Source of the DNA: Calycina herbarum
Taxonomy: Eukaryota > Ascomycota > Leotiomycetes > Helotiales > Pezizellaceae
NCBI GenBank assembly: GCA_001414485.1
Contig: LLEY01000082.1
Coordinates: 186,001-250,000 of the forward strand
DNA length: 64,000 nucleotides
Direction of reading: 5' to 3'
In this document: one piece after another, positions 9,005 through 21,337 of the stretch
Layout: each line of letters begins with the position of its first letter
How positions within the stretch are numbered: the stretch's first letter is position 1
The notes under the pieces: generated by a model
Database searches by the model: none
Seen by the model: only the letters and a program-made list of their open reading frames with translations
Told to the model about the DNA's origin: nothing
Position numbers and translations under genes: made by a program

Positions 9005-11940
9005 CTCTACTTATAAACGCTTTTATAACCGCTCTTGAACCCTTTAGAACGGCTATTATACAAAGACAATTCACCCGATTTTAATAACTTATAAGTATTA
9101 AAAGAGTGACTTATATAAAAACAAAATTATAAAACAAGATTACAACGTACTATTTACCTAGTATAAGATAAGATATCCTCTACTACTTTAAGTACTAACA
9201 ACTTCGTCGACACTACCGATACTATAGCACCACTACTATAGTAGGTTGAAGACAAGAAGGCTACGGCCTATATAAACATAAAGTTAGAGGAATACGATGT
9301 CGATAATATATATAACGATTATCTCTAGGAGATATATTATATAGACTTTAATAACTAGCTAGAATCGAAGTTTATAAACATAGGAAGAAGTACTCTTATT
9401 AAGATATATAAGTTACTATATAATCGAGGTATATAGGTAGAGATAGATAGATATAAGGCTATTATATTAAAGACACTTTATAATACGGCTTAAGAACTTA
9501 TAAAGCCTAAATAGGTAATCTAAGAATTAAGAGACTAAGTATATAAGTTAGAGACTTAATCTAAAGAGATAGCTACGAGATATAAGTATCTTAAAAAACA
9601 CCTTAACCGATTCCTTAAACTTCTTCTAGGATACTAGAATCCTTCTACTTCGAGTACTACTTTAAACGCTTTTGTAAGTAATATTCCTATCTCTGTAACT
9701 CTATTAGTAGTAGCTCTTATAACTCCACTAGCAGCTTTTATAACCTAGAACGCTCTTATAAGCTAACCAGCTATAGGCAGCTATTCTAGTAATAGCTAGA
9801 TAGACAACCCTGTCTTTGCACTTAGTAATCTTATAAAGTTATATTTAAATAAACAAAAGTACAGTAGTAAAGAAGATAACTTTAAGCTTAAGTTAAGAAT
9901 ATTCAAGGATATATATAACCGTTATAGTATATTACCTTTAGTATATAATCTTACCTTTCTAATTATACTTAAGAGTTAGGTATTAAACCACTTTTACACT
10001 AGTGTCTTTAAGGAAGAGACTAATCAGTTATACGACGTTCTTTCTATAGCTATCTAGTTGTATTTTAAGAACGAGCTATACTCTAGAGGTTAATTCTCTG
10101 AATAGAATCGTATTATATTCCTATATACGAAGGCTAAGCTAGAATATTTAGAAAAGACTCCTAGCTAGTGCTTTGAGAACATACTATCTAAATTAGAAGA
10201 ACTTCGATATAGACTTTCTAAAGACATATAAAGCGATAGATAATTAGCTAATAAGCTACTTATAGTATACGAGGAAGTACTAGAATACCGAAGTATATAC
10301 TTAACCTTACTATAAAACTCGTTACTTTAAAGTACTATTACCTTTTTAAGAAGCTCTATTCGTAATTACGAAGTAAGCTATAATAACTTAAATACTAAAA
10401 CTCTAATAACCGATCGTTACTTCTATAAGTATAATAATTCCAGTAACTCTTATAACTACTACTAGTATAAATCTAGAAAGAATAACAAGTGTTATATATA
10501 TAGAAAGGAAGGCTACCGATCTTAGAATTATACTTAAGAAGAGTAGAATCGTTACTTTGTTAAATAGTAAAAGAGTAATAGAGGCAGCTTCCGTAGAAAA
10601 GATAGTAGATTTGTTAAAAAGATCTACTATACTTATATCGCTACTGTAGAACGTATAGAAGAGGAAGATATATCCGAAACGCTCTAGATAATTATAATAG
10701 ATTATAAAAGTGATTCTAAAGTTATCTACTACTTAATTACTTCCGTTAGATATATCGACAATTCGAGTACCTAGACTATTATAGCTAGTCTAATAAACTT
10801 GGTATAAGATTATACTTTCAGCGGATTTATTCTACTACTAATTCTAGACGCTATATCTTATAAGTTTATAGAAGAAGTATTTACGTCTACTACTAAGAAA
10901 TATATATAAGACTACTTCTTTAGAGTTATAATCGATACTAGTATAAGAGGAAAGTCAAGTGTAGGATACGAATAATACCTAGCATATACTAAACACGTCT
11001 AAAATATCTCTATTAACGAAAGTACTAAAGGCTAGATTAGTATATAATTCAGTAAAGGCTACGTATTCTCTCTAGGATCGATTACGATTAGTATACCGAT
11101 CAGCTATACGGAATTCTATATTATATATTCAGATATACTATTTATTATATATATTAATAATATAAACCATTTACATGTCTCGCTTAATAACCTCTAGAAC
11201 GTCCTTATTTAGAAAGACGGAAAGAGTTAGAAAGTGAAACGTTTTAGAATTATATAACGATTTAGACACCTCTTTCTACTCTGGAATAAGGCTGTATATA
11301 ACCTTGTATAAGAATCCCTATATTACCTTATAGATGTCGATATTAGACGCCTTTATAAGCGCTTTAGTTACCTATCTATACTACGCTTATAGCGTGTACT
11401 TAAGCGTGCCGTTTACGATATCGAGTAAGGTATTCTATAACATCTTACTAAATACTATAAGTATTACTAAAAGCATAGAAGGTTACCTAGCCGATTCAAA
11501 TTTACACTCTACAACGATATTAAGTTTAATTATAATATAATTATAGATATCTTCTTTTTAGAAGAGAAACCTATATTATATATTATAAATCAAGGAACTC
11601 GATACTAATCTAGAGAGTTTCTACTAGATATAAGTGTAAAGAGTACCTAGAAGATCTTCTAAAAGAGTTAGATTAACATCTATTTAGAACCTCCTAACTA
11701 TGTTACTATAGACGCTAGAAAGAACTTCGTTATAAAGGAATTTAAGAGATACGCTAATTCTATAGAAATTAAAGTTAAAACCGTACTAGTAGAAGTATAC
11801 AACTCTATTAGTATAGTAGAACGATACTATAGACCGATTCGCTATATTTACTTAATTATCCAGGAATAACAACCTAGTCTTATAAAGGCCTTCGCCCTCT
11901 AAATAGCTTTTAAAGCTATCAACGATATAGTAGAACCTAA

Positions 11941-12360
11941 TATAACGAAACTCAAACGAACTAAACAAAGATAACTAAGTCTTAAAGGTTAGTATATAGG
12001 TAAGAAGTATAGATACAATAGATTGTTTACTTAGAAGTAAACTCGTTACTTATATCAAAGATGTTAAATAAGATAATAAGATTAATAACTAAAGTTAAGT
12101 ATAAAGCTTCTATCTAATAGCAGACGTGCTAGTATATATAGGACCTCTTATACTACCTAGATCTCTCTAGATCTTTTAAGAGATCTAAGAAGATCTATTA
12201 TATAACTATTAACAGTTATCTAATAGTAAGATCCTAGAATATCTAAATACCTTTATATTACTAATTCCCTCTTATATTACTTTCTATTTCCTAGATATTA
12301 TACCTTATCTTATTAGAGCGCTATCTAGACTACTTACTATATATAACGTAATTCGTAATA
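11941..12360 (-). repeat. A1 3' LTR
   Basis: 420 bp, on the plus strand from TATAACGAAACTCAAACG to ATTCGTAATA (ancestral TGTAACG...CGTAACA). The same length as its partner at 18,203-18,622. Confidence 0.9.
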
Positions 12361-12639
12361 CTATCCTCTTCTTAGCCTAGTATGTCCTTATACTTAAGTA
12401 TAAACTAAGAAACTCGGTTAGAGTACTAGTAGTATCCTTTCCTTTCTATTATATTCTACCTTATATAAAAGAAGAAAGAAGAATAAATACTTCTTATAAA
12501 AAGTATTAAAATAGTTTATAATAAAATATTACTATATTCTTACTATACTTCCTAAAAGTATAAATGTTTTATTAATACCTTCTAATCTTCTTAATATTCT
12601 AAATACGTTTAGTTAAAGCTAAAATATAATAAAACTAAT

Positions 12640-13060
12640 AATACCTAAGAGAAGAACGTTTCTTATACTAGTAACTAGTCCTCTATTAAAAGATAAGAGG
12701 AGAAGCTAGAGAGAGAGGAGGAGGAGGTAATAGCAAAGATTCTATAGTTATAAAAGTAGAAGACCTTTCTTAAAGAAAGGTAACGTAAGATGTTCTATTA
12801 AAGACTTCGTTTTCTTAATAAACTTAATACTACTAAGAAGGTAGAAAAGAAAGAGAAGGAGGAGAAAGAAAGAGAGGAATAAGAGTAGTAAGAGGCAGAG
12901 ATTATCTATCTAGTAGCTCTACTTATTCCTACTAGTTCCTAATCTAAAGTAGCTCTTAATCTAGCCTTCTTTATAGCTTTTCCTTTAAACTATAAAATAT
13001 AAGTAAACCTAGGTTTTCCTAATAAAACTTCTAAAGTTCTACTAGGTAATAGTTAAGATT
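12640..13060 (+). pseudogene. Antisense coding relic in gypsy A1 3' region (coiled coil)
   Basis: The plus-strand frame, opposite to gag-pol, reads as a charged, Gln-rich coiled coil (KKVEKKEKEEKEREEQ followed by Q-rich residues and then a hydrophobic tail) once stops derived from Gln codons are allowed. The same place in A3 and A6 carries a similar relic. Function is unknown. It resembles small Cys-cluster/coiled-coil proteins often predicted beside fungal gypsy elements; that comparison is from memory. Confidence 0.4.
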
Positions 13061-16000
13061 ACTTCTTAGCTTTTAAGTATTTTCTAAATATAAGTAATCT
13101 AACTATTTAATTAGATATTTAACTTATCCTCTAATAAGTTTATAGTTAAGAATCCTTTTAACTTCGTATTTAGTATTTAGGTTTACTAATTGAATTTCTA
13201 TAAGTAGAGCTAGTAATGCCCTCGGTAATACTAGTTTAAGTAAGGATATATAGAACACTAGATAGATGTTTATTATCTTTAGTAGTACTAATTTATAATT
13301 TAAAGGTCCTCTAACTTATTTAATTTTAAATAGTCTAAGTTTTTTATAATCTAGTTTATTACTTAGTCTTTTTATATTAATATTTTTCTATATTAAGTAG
13401 ACTTTATCTCTCTCTTTTAATATTAGCTTCTAACTACGTTGTTTATTATAGTAGTATATGTTTCTTTCTACTACGAATTTCAAGTCCTTTATAAGTTTCT
13501 TATATAGACTCTTTATTCTTAAGATATAAATATAAGTAAGTTAGTTATTAATAGTTATAGATAGTAGCTCTTAATATACTAATAATTTATATTTATAATT
13601 AATATAAAATAGTATAATAAGTATTATTTCTATTATTAAACTATTATAAGTAAACTATACTAAAGATAGTAGTTCTACCTAGTTATTTTACTAGTAGTTT
13701 ATATAATAATAAAGGTATATTTTAACTACTTAATTTATACGTTCGTTTCCTCTATTTATCTAAGAGTAGAAAGCTATAAAAAGCTTTCTTTTTACATCTA
13801 ATCGTTTTATAAGAGCGATCTAAAATTTTAAAGTAAAGAGTTTATCTCTATCTAAGAGTATCTCTTTAAGTAGTCTATATCTTAAAACTACTTCTCTAAG
13901 GAATATAAATACTAATTCCTTAGCTATACTTAACTCTATATATATTATTAGAACTATATACTTCGTAAGTCGTTTTATAATAACTAGGATTACGTTATAT
14001 TTAACTCCTATTATTAGGTCTTTAGATTTTAGTAATTTAATAATAAAATCTATAGATATCGATTTCTAAGGTATCTATAGTATTAGAGTAGTATTTATCT
14101 ATTTATAAAGAGTATAGTAGAAAGCTTTATTCCTAGTATAGGTATTATATTCTACTATTACTTCCTTAACTATCGTAGATAATCGATTAATATAGTAGTA
14201 TTATCTTATTCTCTAGAGAGTTCTATAAATTCCTTAGTAGCTATAAGTAGGCGTAGTATAGTATTCTTATATAAACTCCTTTATATATAAACTAGGAACC
14301 TATAATTTCCCTTTTATATACTAATTATAACCTTTATATATATTCTAAATTTTATCTATCTAGATATTATTTATTACTGCTATTTTATATATAGTAGATA
14401 CTAAGTCTCTATTATTAAGAGTTTTTAAGATCGTAATCTTTTTATACTTTTTATTTCTCTAATATCTAAGTTTCTAGCTAAGAGTATTAACTTAAGTGTT
14501 TAATATTCTCTTTATATATTATATAATAATATTAAACCCTTCTAATATCTCTAACTATCTAGCTAACTATCTTATTATAAGTTCCTTAGTTATTATAAAT
14601 ATCTTAAGATTCTTATAGTTAGATAAAACTATAACTTAGTATTTTACTAGCTATAAATAAATTCTCTAGTATTCTAAAGCTAATACTATAGTAAGTAGTT
14701 CTTTATTAAAAATGTTATAGTTCTATTATACTAGGTTAAATGTTTTAGAATAATATATAATAGATATAAGTTTTCCTTTATTATTTAGTTATAAGTAAAT
14801 CGTATCTACTACTATATCTAAGGTATCTATTTTAATTATACTAGGTTTATCTTTATTAAAATCGTATAAAATAGGTCTTTTTATAAACTTTACTTTAATT
14901 TTCTAAAAAGCATTCTCTATCTATTTATTCTAATTAAACTTAATAGCTTTCTTAACTAGTATCGATATTAGTTTAGCAATCTTTATATAGTCTTAGATAA
15001 ATAGATAATAAAAGTTTATAAATCTAAAAAAGGACTATATATCTTTTATATTCTCTAGTAACTTCTAGTTTAAGACGTCTTAGATCTTTACTAGATCTAT
15101 TTCTATTTTCTCTAAGTTAAATACCTATCTTAGAAAAAGTATCTAAGTTACTCTAAACTCGTATTTTAAGAGTTTTAACTAAGAGTTTACTTTTATAAGT
15201 TATTATAAAACTTCTTTAATATATCTCTTATATTCTTCTTCTTTTTCTAAGAATATTAAGATATTATCTAGATAATAGATTACTATTACTCTTAGAAGAT
15301 CTCTTAGAATATTATTATTTTATCTCTAATATATAGCTAGTATATTATAAAGTCTAAATAGTATAACTATATATTTATAAAGGTCTAATAGTAAAGTAAA
15401 TACTATCTTCTATTTATCTTTAACTTTTATTTATATAAGTTTATAAGCGTTTTATTAATCTAGTTTCGTAAATCGTACTACCTTATCTAACTTATCTTAT
15501 AAGTATTAGCTAAATAGTAGTAGATAAGCGTTCTTAACTATAACGTGATTTACTTCTCTATAATTAACATATACTCTCTTATCTAGGTTATCTTTTTTCT
15601 TAATAATAAATATATTTAAGGTAATATATAACTTAGATTTTCTAATATATCTCTTCTTAATACCTTCTCTTATATAACTTTCTATTCTCTATAGGGTTTT
15701 CTAGTTATATAACCGAAGCTTCTACTTTAAAAGGTAATAACCCTCTTTTAGTTTAATCTTATAATCCTATAGATAATGTTTTAACAAGGCTTATAAGTCT
15801 TCTAGGTTTTTAAATAAAGCTTTAAATTCTCTATACTATATAGGTATTTTATTATTAGCAGTTCTACTATTCTATAGAGGACCCTAAGCAAGGTGTTCTA
15901 GCGTCTTAGAAGAGGTAGTACTAACTTTATTCTAGCCTTATATTTATAATTATAAACCTATATAATTATATTAACTAAAGGTTAATATTTAAGCCTTTTA

Positions 16001-18202
16001 GTTAATATCTAGATTATATTTCTAAATCTATAGTATACTAAGTATTACTTCTTTACTTCCTATCTTAATAATATTAAATTATATATCTAAGTAGTATCCT
16101 TTAATATTAACTTTTATTAGAATAGTTTACTAATCTATAATCCTATCTTAGTAGACAATGTCTATTCTGTCGACTACCTCTAGGTAGTATAGTTTTATAT
16201 CCTTAGTTAGAACGTTTAGCTTTCTTAAAGCTATTAGAGAGAGGAAATTACCTATTGCTCTAGAGTTAATTATAACTCGAAGTTTCTTCTCTTTATCTTT
16301 ATAGTTATAACTAACTGATTTTCTCTAGAAGTAGCGTTTAGCTCTCCGATTATTAGTTAGTAGAGCTCTCTTTATACTAACTCTATTTCTTAGTCTATAT
16401 TATATTCATTTATTTCCTAAAAAGTTATACTAAATAACTTTCTATTTCTAGATTCCTAAAATATTACTCCGACTTTTCTAACTAAAGCGACTATAGTATA
16501 CTAGCCTCTTATTTCTAGTATAGCTTTCTTATTATTAGATTATATACCTAAGAAACTAGGTTTTAAGCATTTTATAAAGTTATTAGAACCCTGCTATTAC
16601 TATAAGCTAGTTCCTTCTTAAAGATCTACGACTATCTATATATCTCCTATCTTAGACGTACTAAACAGCTTACTAAATAATACTTATTCTAGTCTAAGTT
16701 CTTTAAATTTAATAGTTTCCCTTCTAGTAACAAGGCTTACTAATATTACTCTATCTTATTCATTTTAAACTATTTTATAGGTAGTTAAAATAGTAGAGTT
16801 AATTTCTTAAGTAGAATATAAGCTCTAGAAATCAGGTTTCTAGTTTTCTATATATACCTATCTATTCCTTCTCTTAAAAGTTCTAATAAATACCTATATC
16901 TCGCCTTATTTAGGCTTATATATTCTTAGATTTACTTCTAATAAATTAGATTCTAATTCTAATAACTCTAATAAACTAGTTAATAGTAGTAACTTATATT
17001 CTACTTAAAAAGGTAATTTATAATCTATTTCTAACTATATATTATTATATTCTTTAAGAAGTAGATTCCTACTATTATTAGTATCTTAAACCTTACTAAC
17101 TTATAGCTTAATTCCTTCGTTTAGCTATAGGTATATAGCACCTACTATTATATCTAAGGTATTTATTTCAATCTACGTACTATATTCTCTAGTCTTAAGT
17201 TCTTTATCTATAAGTTTAATTCTTTCTAGTAAAGCTACTTCTTTTTAGATAGTAGTATTAACTTATTTCCCTTTAGAGTCTTTCTTCTTACTATACTTAT
17301 TTACTCTATAGCTAGAGAGGCTATAGTTATAATATAAGTTCTACTTATAACAACGATCTCGCTCTTTCTAGGAAAGCTCTTTCTTTAGTAGGTCTCTATC
17401 TTAAGTTCCTTTTTCTTAGACTTAATACTTCTAAGTAATATTAATTTCTATAGAATCTCTATAGTTCTTTTTCCTACTCTTTTCTTAATATCGATGTCTA
17501 TAACTACTCTTCTTCTCTAGACTCTGCTTATAATTCTAATTATTAATCTTAATTATATTATTAGTTAACTTATTAAGTATGTCTAAGAAGTTATCTCTAG
17601 CTAATTTATTCTTAATACTGTTCTTTAATCCTCTATAGTACTGCTTATATAAAGCTTCGTCGTTCTAGCTAAGATATATAGAGTATTACTAGAATATTAA
17701 CGTATATTTAGTAGCTAAACCCTTTTATTAAAGGCTGTATAAAGCTTATACTACTTTTTTCTTTAAATCTATATCTATAAACACCTAGTTAATTCCTTTC
17801 TTAAATCTAGTAATAGTTAAAAACAATTCTAAAGTGCTTTTACTTATAAGGTTTAATACTTTTCTATTTAATATTTTATTTTTCTAAAAATCCTCTAAAT
17901 ATAGCTCTATCTAGTTATATACTACTCTCTTAAGACAGGTAGTAAGCTATATAACTTAATCAGTTTTATAAGTAAACTATACTAAGTAAAAGTTCAAGTA
18001 TATTAAAGCTTTTATAATAAACTTAGCAAGTTTCTCTAAGAAGCTGTTAAACGTTCTTAGTACTAGTAATTTCACTTCCTCTCTAAGAGTAGTAACTAGT
18101 ACTACCGGTATTATTAGCGCTAGGGGTAGTATAAAGGTCGAACCTAAGGATAGTATAGTTTTCGATATTATATTAGTAGTACTTCAAAGCAGGTGCTTAA
18201 AG

Positions 18203-18622
18203 TATAATAAAACTTAAACGAACTAAACAAAGATAACTAAGTCTTAAAGATTAGTATATAAGTAAGAAGTATAGACGTAATAGATTATTTACTTAGAAGT
18301 AAACTCGTTACTTATATCAAAGATATTAAACAAGATAATAAGATTAATAACTAAAGTTAAGTACGAAGCTTCTATCTAATAGCAGATATACTAGTATATA
18401 TAGGACCTCTCGTACTACCTAGATTCCTCCAGATCTCTTAAGAGATCTAAGAGAATCTATTATATAACTACTAACGGTTATCTAATAGTAAGATCCTAGA
18501 ATATCTAAATACCTTTATATTACTAATTCCCTTCTATATTACCTTCTATTTCCTAGATATCGTATCTTATTCTATTAGAGCGCTGTCTAGACTACTTACT
18601 ACGTATAACGTAATTCGTAATA
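18203..18622 (-). repeat. A1 5' LTR
   Basis: 420 bp. Next to it on the internal side is CAGGTGCTTAAAG (plus strand), the presumed primer-binding region, conserved in A3 and A6. The variable block near 18,430-18,470 holds the palindrome AGATCTCTTAAGAGATCT. Confidence 0.9.
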
Positions 18623-21193
18623 TCTAACGGTTTAGTACCTACTTTACTTGTATATAGTGCCTACTCTCGTATAGCCGAGAATAATACCTCTTCGTATATA
18701 ATTTCCTAGAGATCTAAGACGTATAAGAAGGCTACTAAGGAAGTATATAAGTTACTTACTAAGTAATAAGTTAACGATGCTCTTAATACTTAGAATAGTC
18801 TCTTATCTAGCGGAATTAAAGAATTACTACTAAACTCTAAAGTGCTCGTCTAGTATAAGTATAAAAAGTACTAGACCAGCCTCTTTTTATTATAAGGAAT
18901 CGAAAATAAGAACTATATTATGTTACTACTAAGTAGTCTTATAAGATTTAGATCTACGATAGTAAAGCTATACTTCGAAGAAGTCTTTAAAGACTCTAGA
19001 ACAGCACCGGCGGTTAGAGATATTTCTAGAACGACACCGTTGTTTAAGATAACACTATAATCCTAAGGAACTAAGCCTTAAGAGACGCCTCGATCCTACC
19101 TACGAACTCGATACTAACTTCACTAGTCGCAAGTCTAATAATAAGATAACCTTACCGATCCTCTAGAATCGACAATAGAACTAGTCTAGAAGCGTAGATA
19201 AGGAAGACTACGAAAGCACCTAAGACTATAAAATAAGCCTTTTAAGACTCTGTTTTAAGAGATAGACGCTTTTATTAATAAAACTAAGAGCTATATTACT
19301 ATTAGCGATATTAAGACTTTCCTCTCTTCTATTAAAGAGGAATACGATATTAAAGTATTCGTAGCTAATAATAGTATAATATACGTCGAGTTATAATAGA
19401 AGAAAGTTAATAGACTAACTGATTAAAGCGTCTTTAAGATCGTTACCTAGGATAACCTACCTTCTAATACTAGAATCTTTAGATTACAGTTCGTAGATAA
19501 TATCAAATTTAAGAGTATAGCACTTACTTTTACAAAGTTAAGACTAGTTATCTAAGTATATAATAATAATAGAAAGTCCTTAGTTCTTACCTAGGCCTCT
19601 ACTATCTAAAGAGTAAGTTAGAGAATTATTCTTATACTTATAGTAGTATACCTGGATTTACGAGTTTATATTTAGGATATTATATAAGTATACACTTAGT
19701 TACTTATAGAACTAAATCGAAAGTTCTTTATACGTCTACTAAAGGGATATCTACAGTAGGAGGATATGTTCTTTAAAGTTATTAAGCTATTATATAGTAT
19801 TCTAGAAGCTAGAAACCACTAGTTTACAACGTACTATAAATACTATACTAGGAAGCTTATAATAGAACAATCTACTTTCAACCCCTGTCTTTTATATACT
19901 AAATAATTAGATAAACCTTTTAGAGTAGTAGAACTTTAAACAGATAATACTCTTATACTTATAAACGATGCTTTTATAGCTAAGAAAGAAAGTGCTATTA
20001 AGAAAGCCGGATTTATATCAAAGAATAGATAAGAACTTACTATTACCTATCTAATCTAGTTTAATAGAGGGCTAATTAGTAAGTATACAGATAGCTTATT
20101 TACGCTTACCTAGGATTACGTAAAGCACTTGAAATTAGTATAAAAGGTACTAGCGGAGATATCTAATACTAAAGACACTTCTTATATAGTATCTACTAAG
20201 GATTAATATATTGCTTAGCGTACTTATAAAGTATATTTAGTAATAGTATCCTAGCTAGAAGTAGTATTCGACTTGTTATATACTATCTAGTTAACTAATC
20301 TATAAGAGGATAATATTAGCTTTCTTAATAAGAGAATTCAATAGCAAATCGACAATACTATAAGAGAGCTTAAATACGTCAAATTAGACCAAAACTCGCT
20401 TAAATTATACGCCTTTATAGATAGCTCTTTTGCGAATAATAAGGACTTATTATTATAAATCGGCTACGTTATAGTACTAGTAGATAAGGACTATAATACT
20501 AATATTTTATATTAGTCTTCTACTAAGTATAAAAGAGTGACTCGTAGCGTTTTAGCCTTAGAATTATATATAATAAGCTTCGGATTCGACGCTGCTACTT
20601 CTGTTAAATCAACTCTAGAAAGTATCTTAGGCTTTAAAGTCCCGCTTATTATATATACTGATTCGAAGTCTATTTACGAATATATAACCAAATTAGGCAC
20701 TACTAAGGAGAAGCGCTTAATAATTAACGTTATATACTTATAAGAAGTATATAAGTTAAGAGAGATCGACGAAATTAAGTAGATCGATAGCAAGAGTAAT
20801 CCCGCGGACGCTATAACGAAGAAGGACTACTATAACGCTCTATAAAAGCTAATCGATACTAGTAAGCTAGATATTAAGCTTATAGAATAGGTAGAACGGA
20901 ATAAGAGATAATAAGACCTCTGAATAGAACGCTCTTATTAGTCGAGGATATAGAATAGAGAGTTATAATTAGCTAGACGAGATAAGAGATTTTAATGATT
21001 TTTAGATAGTAACTTCCACTGTTTTAAAGAAGTGCCAGTGTCGGTATAATAATAAGTAAATAGCACTCTATGTAACTTTCTCGCTTAAGGTCTATTTAAG
21101 TAGACAGAGCAGCTTACTTTGCTCTATATAAACGAACGATAATATACTCTTTTTATATTATACTATTAGCTACTAAGTTATACTAACAGTTAT

Positions 21194-21337
21194 TAATCTT
21201 ATTATCTTATTTAATATCTTTGATATAAGTAACGAGTTTACTTCTAAGTAAACAACTCGGCGTACCTATACTTCTTATCTATATATCAACCTTCGAGACT
21301 TAGTTATCTTTGTTTAGTTCGTTTAAGTTTCGTTATA
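21194..21337 (+). repeat. A2 5' LTR, right part
   Basis: Continues the LTR broken by copia B and ends GTTTCGTTATA. It is followed at once by CTTTAAGCACCTGC, where the primer-binding site should be. Gag-coding relics start about 21,400. Confidence 0.88.

Larger units (their letters stand above)
11941..18622 (-). mobile_element. Ty3/gypsy element A1, complete, RIP-degraded
   Basis: The 6,682-bp element is flanked by CCTAA (11,936-11,940) and TCTAA (18,623-18,627), a TSD with one C-to-T change. It reads right to left: 5' LTR 18,203-18,622; gag about 17,200-18,150 with a zinc-knuckle relic near 17,290-17,340; protease about 16,200-16,500; RT about 14,900-15,780 with YLDNILIF-like sequence near 15,255; RNase H about 14,560-14,900; integrase about 13,450-14,550; chromodomain about 13,040-13,220; 3' LTR 11,941-12,360. 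Between the chromodomain and the 3' LTR is a segment with a coding-like frame on the opposite (plus) strand. It is inserted in the integrase-coding part of copia B. Confidence 0.9.
8531..21188 (+). mobile_element. Ty1/copia element B, interrupted by gypsy A1
   Basis: TSD GTTAT (8,526-8,530 and 21,189-21,193). LTRs of 150 bp are at 8,531-8,680 and 21,039-21,188. Without A1 the element is about 5.97 kb. Copia order is seen on the plus strand: gag about 9,180-10,450; CCHC-type knuckle relic near 10,490-10,530; protease about 10,800; GAG-pre-integrase and integrase about 11,200-11,935 with relics of FKFTLYDD, IIDIFFLE and NSISIVERYY; integrase C-terminal GPY-like region about 18,880; RT 19,400-20,300; RNase H 20,390-20,840. 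An open RNase H piece survives at 20,537-20,743 (TDSKSIYEYITKLGTTKEKR). Stops elsewhere make it inactive. Confidence 0.9.

Noticed and set aside
11334..11540. 68-codon plus-strand open frame
   Set aside because: It overlaps the copia B integrase region in another frame. The frame with family motifs runs through it with stops.
20537..20743. Independent small gene
   Set aside because: It is an open remnant of the copia B RNase H domain, not a separate gene.
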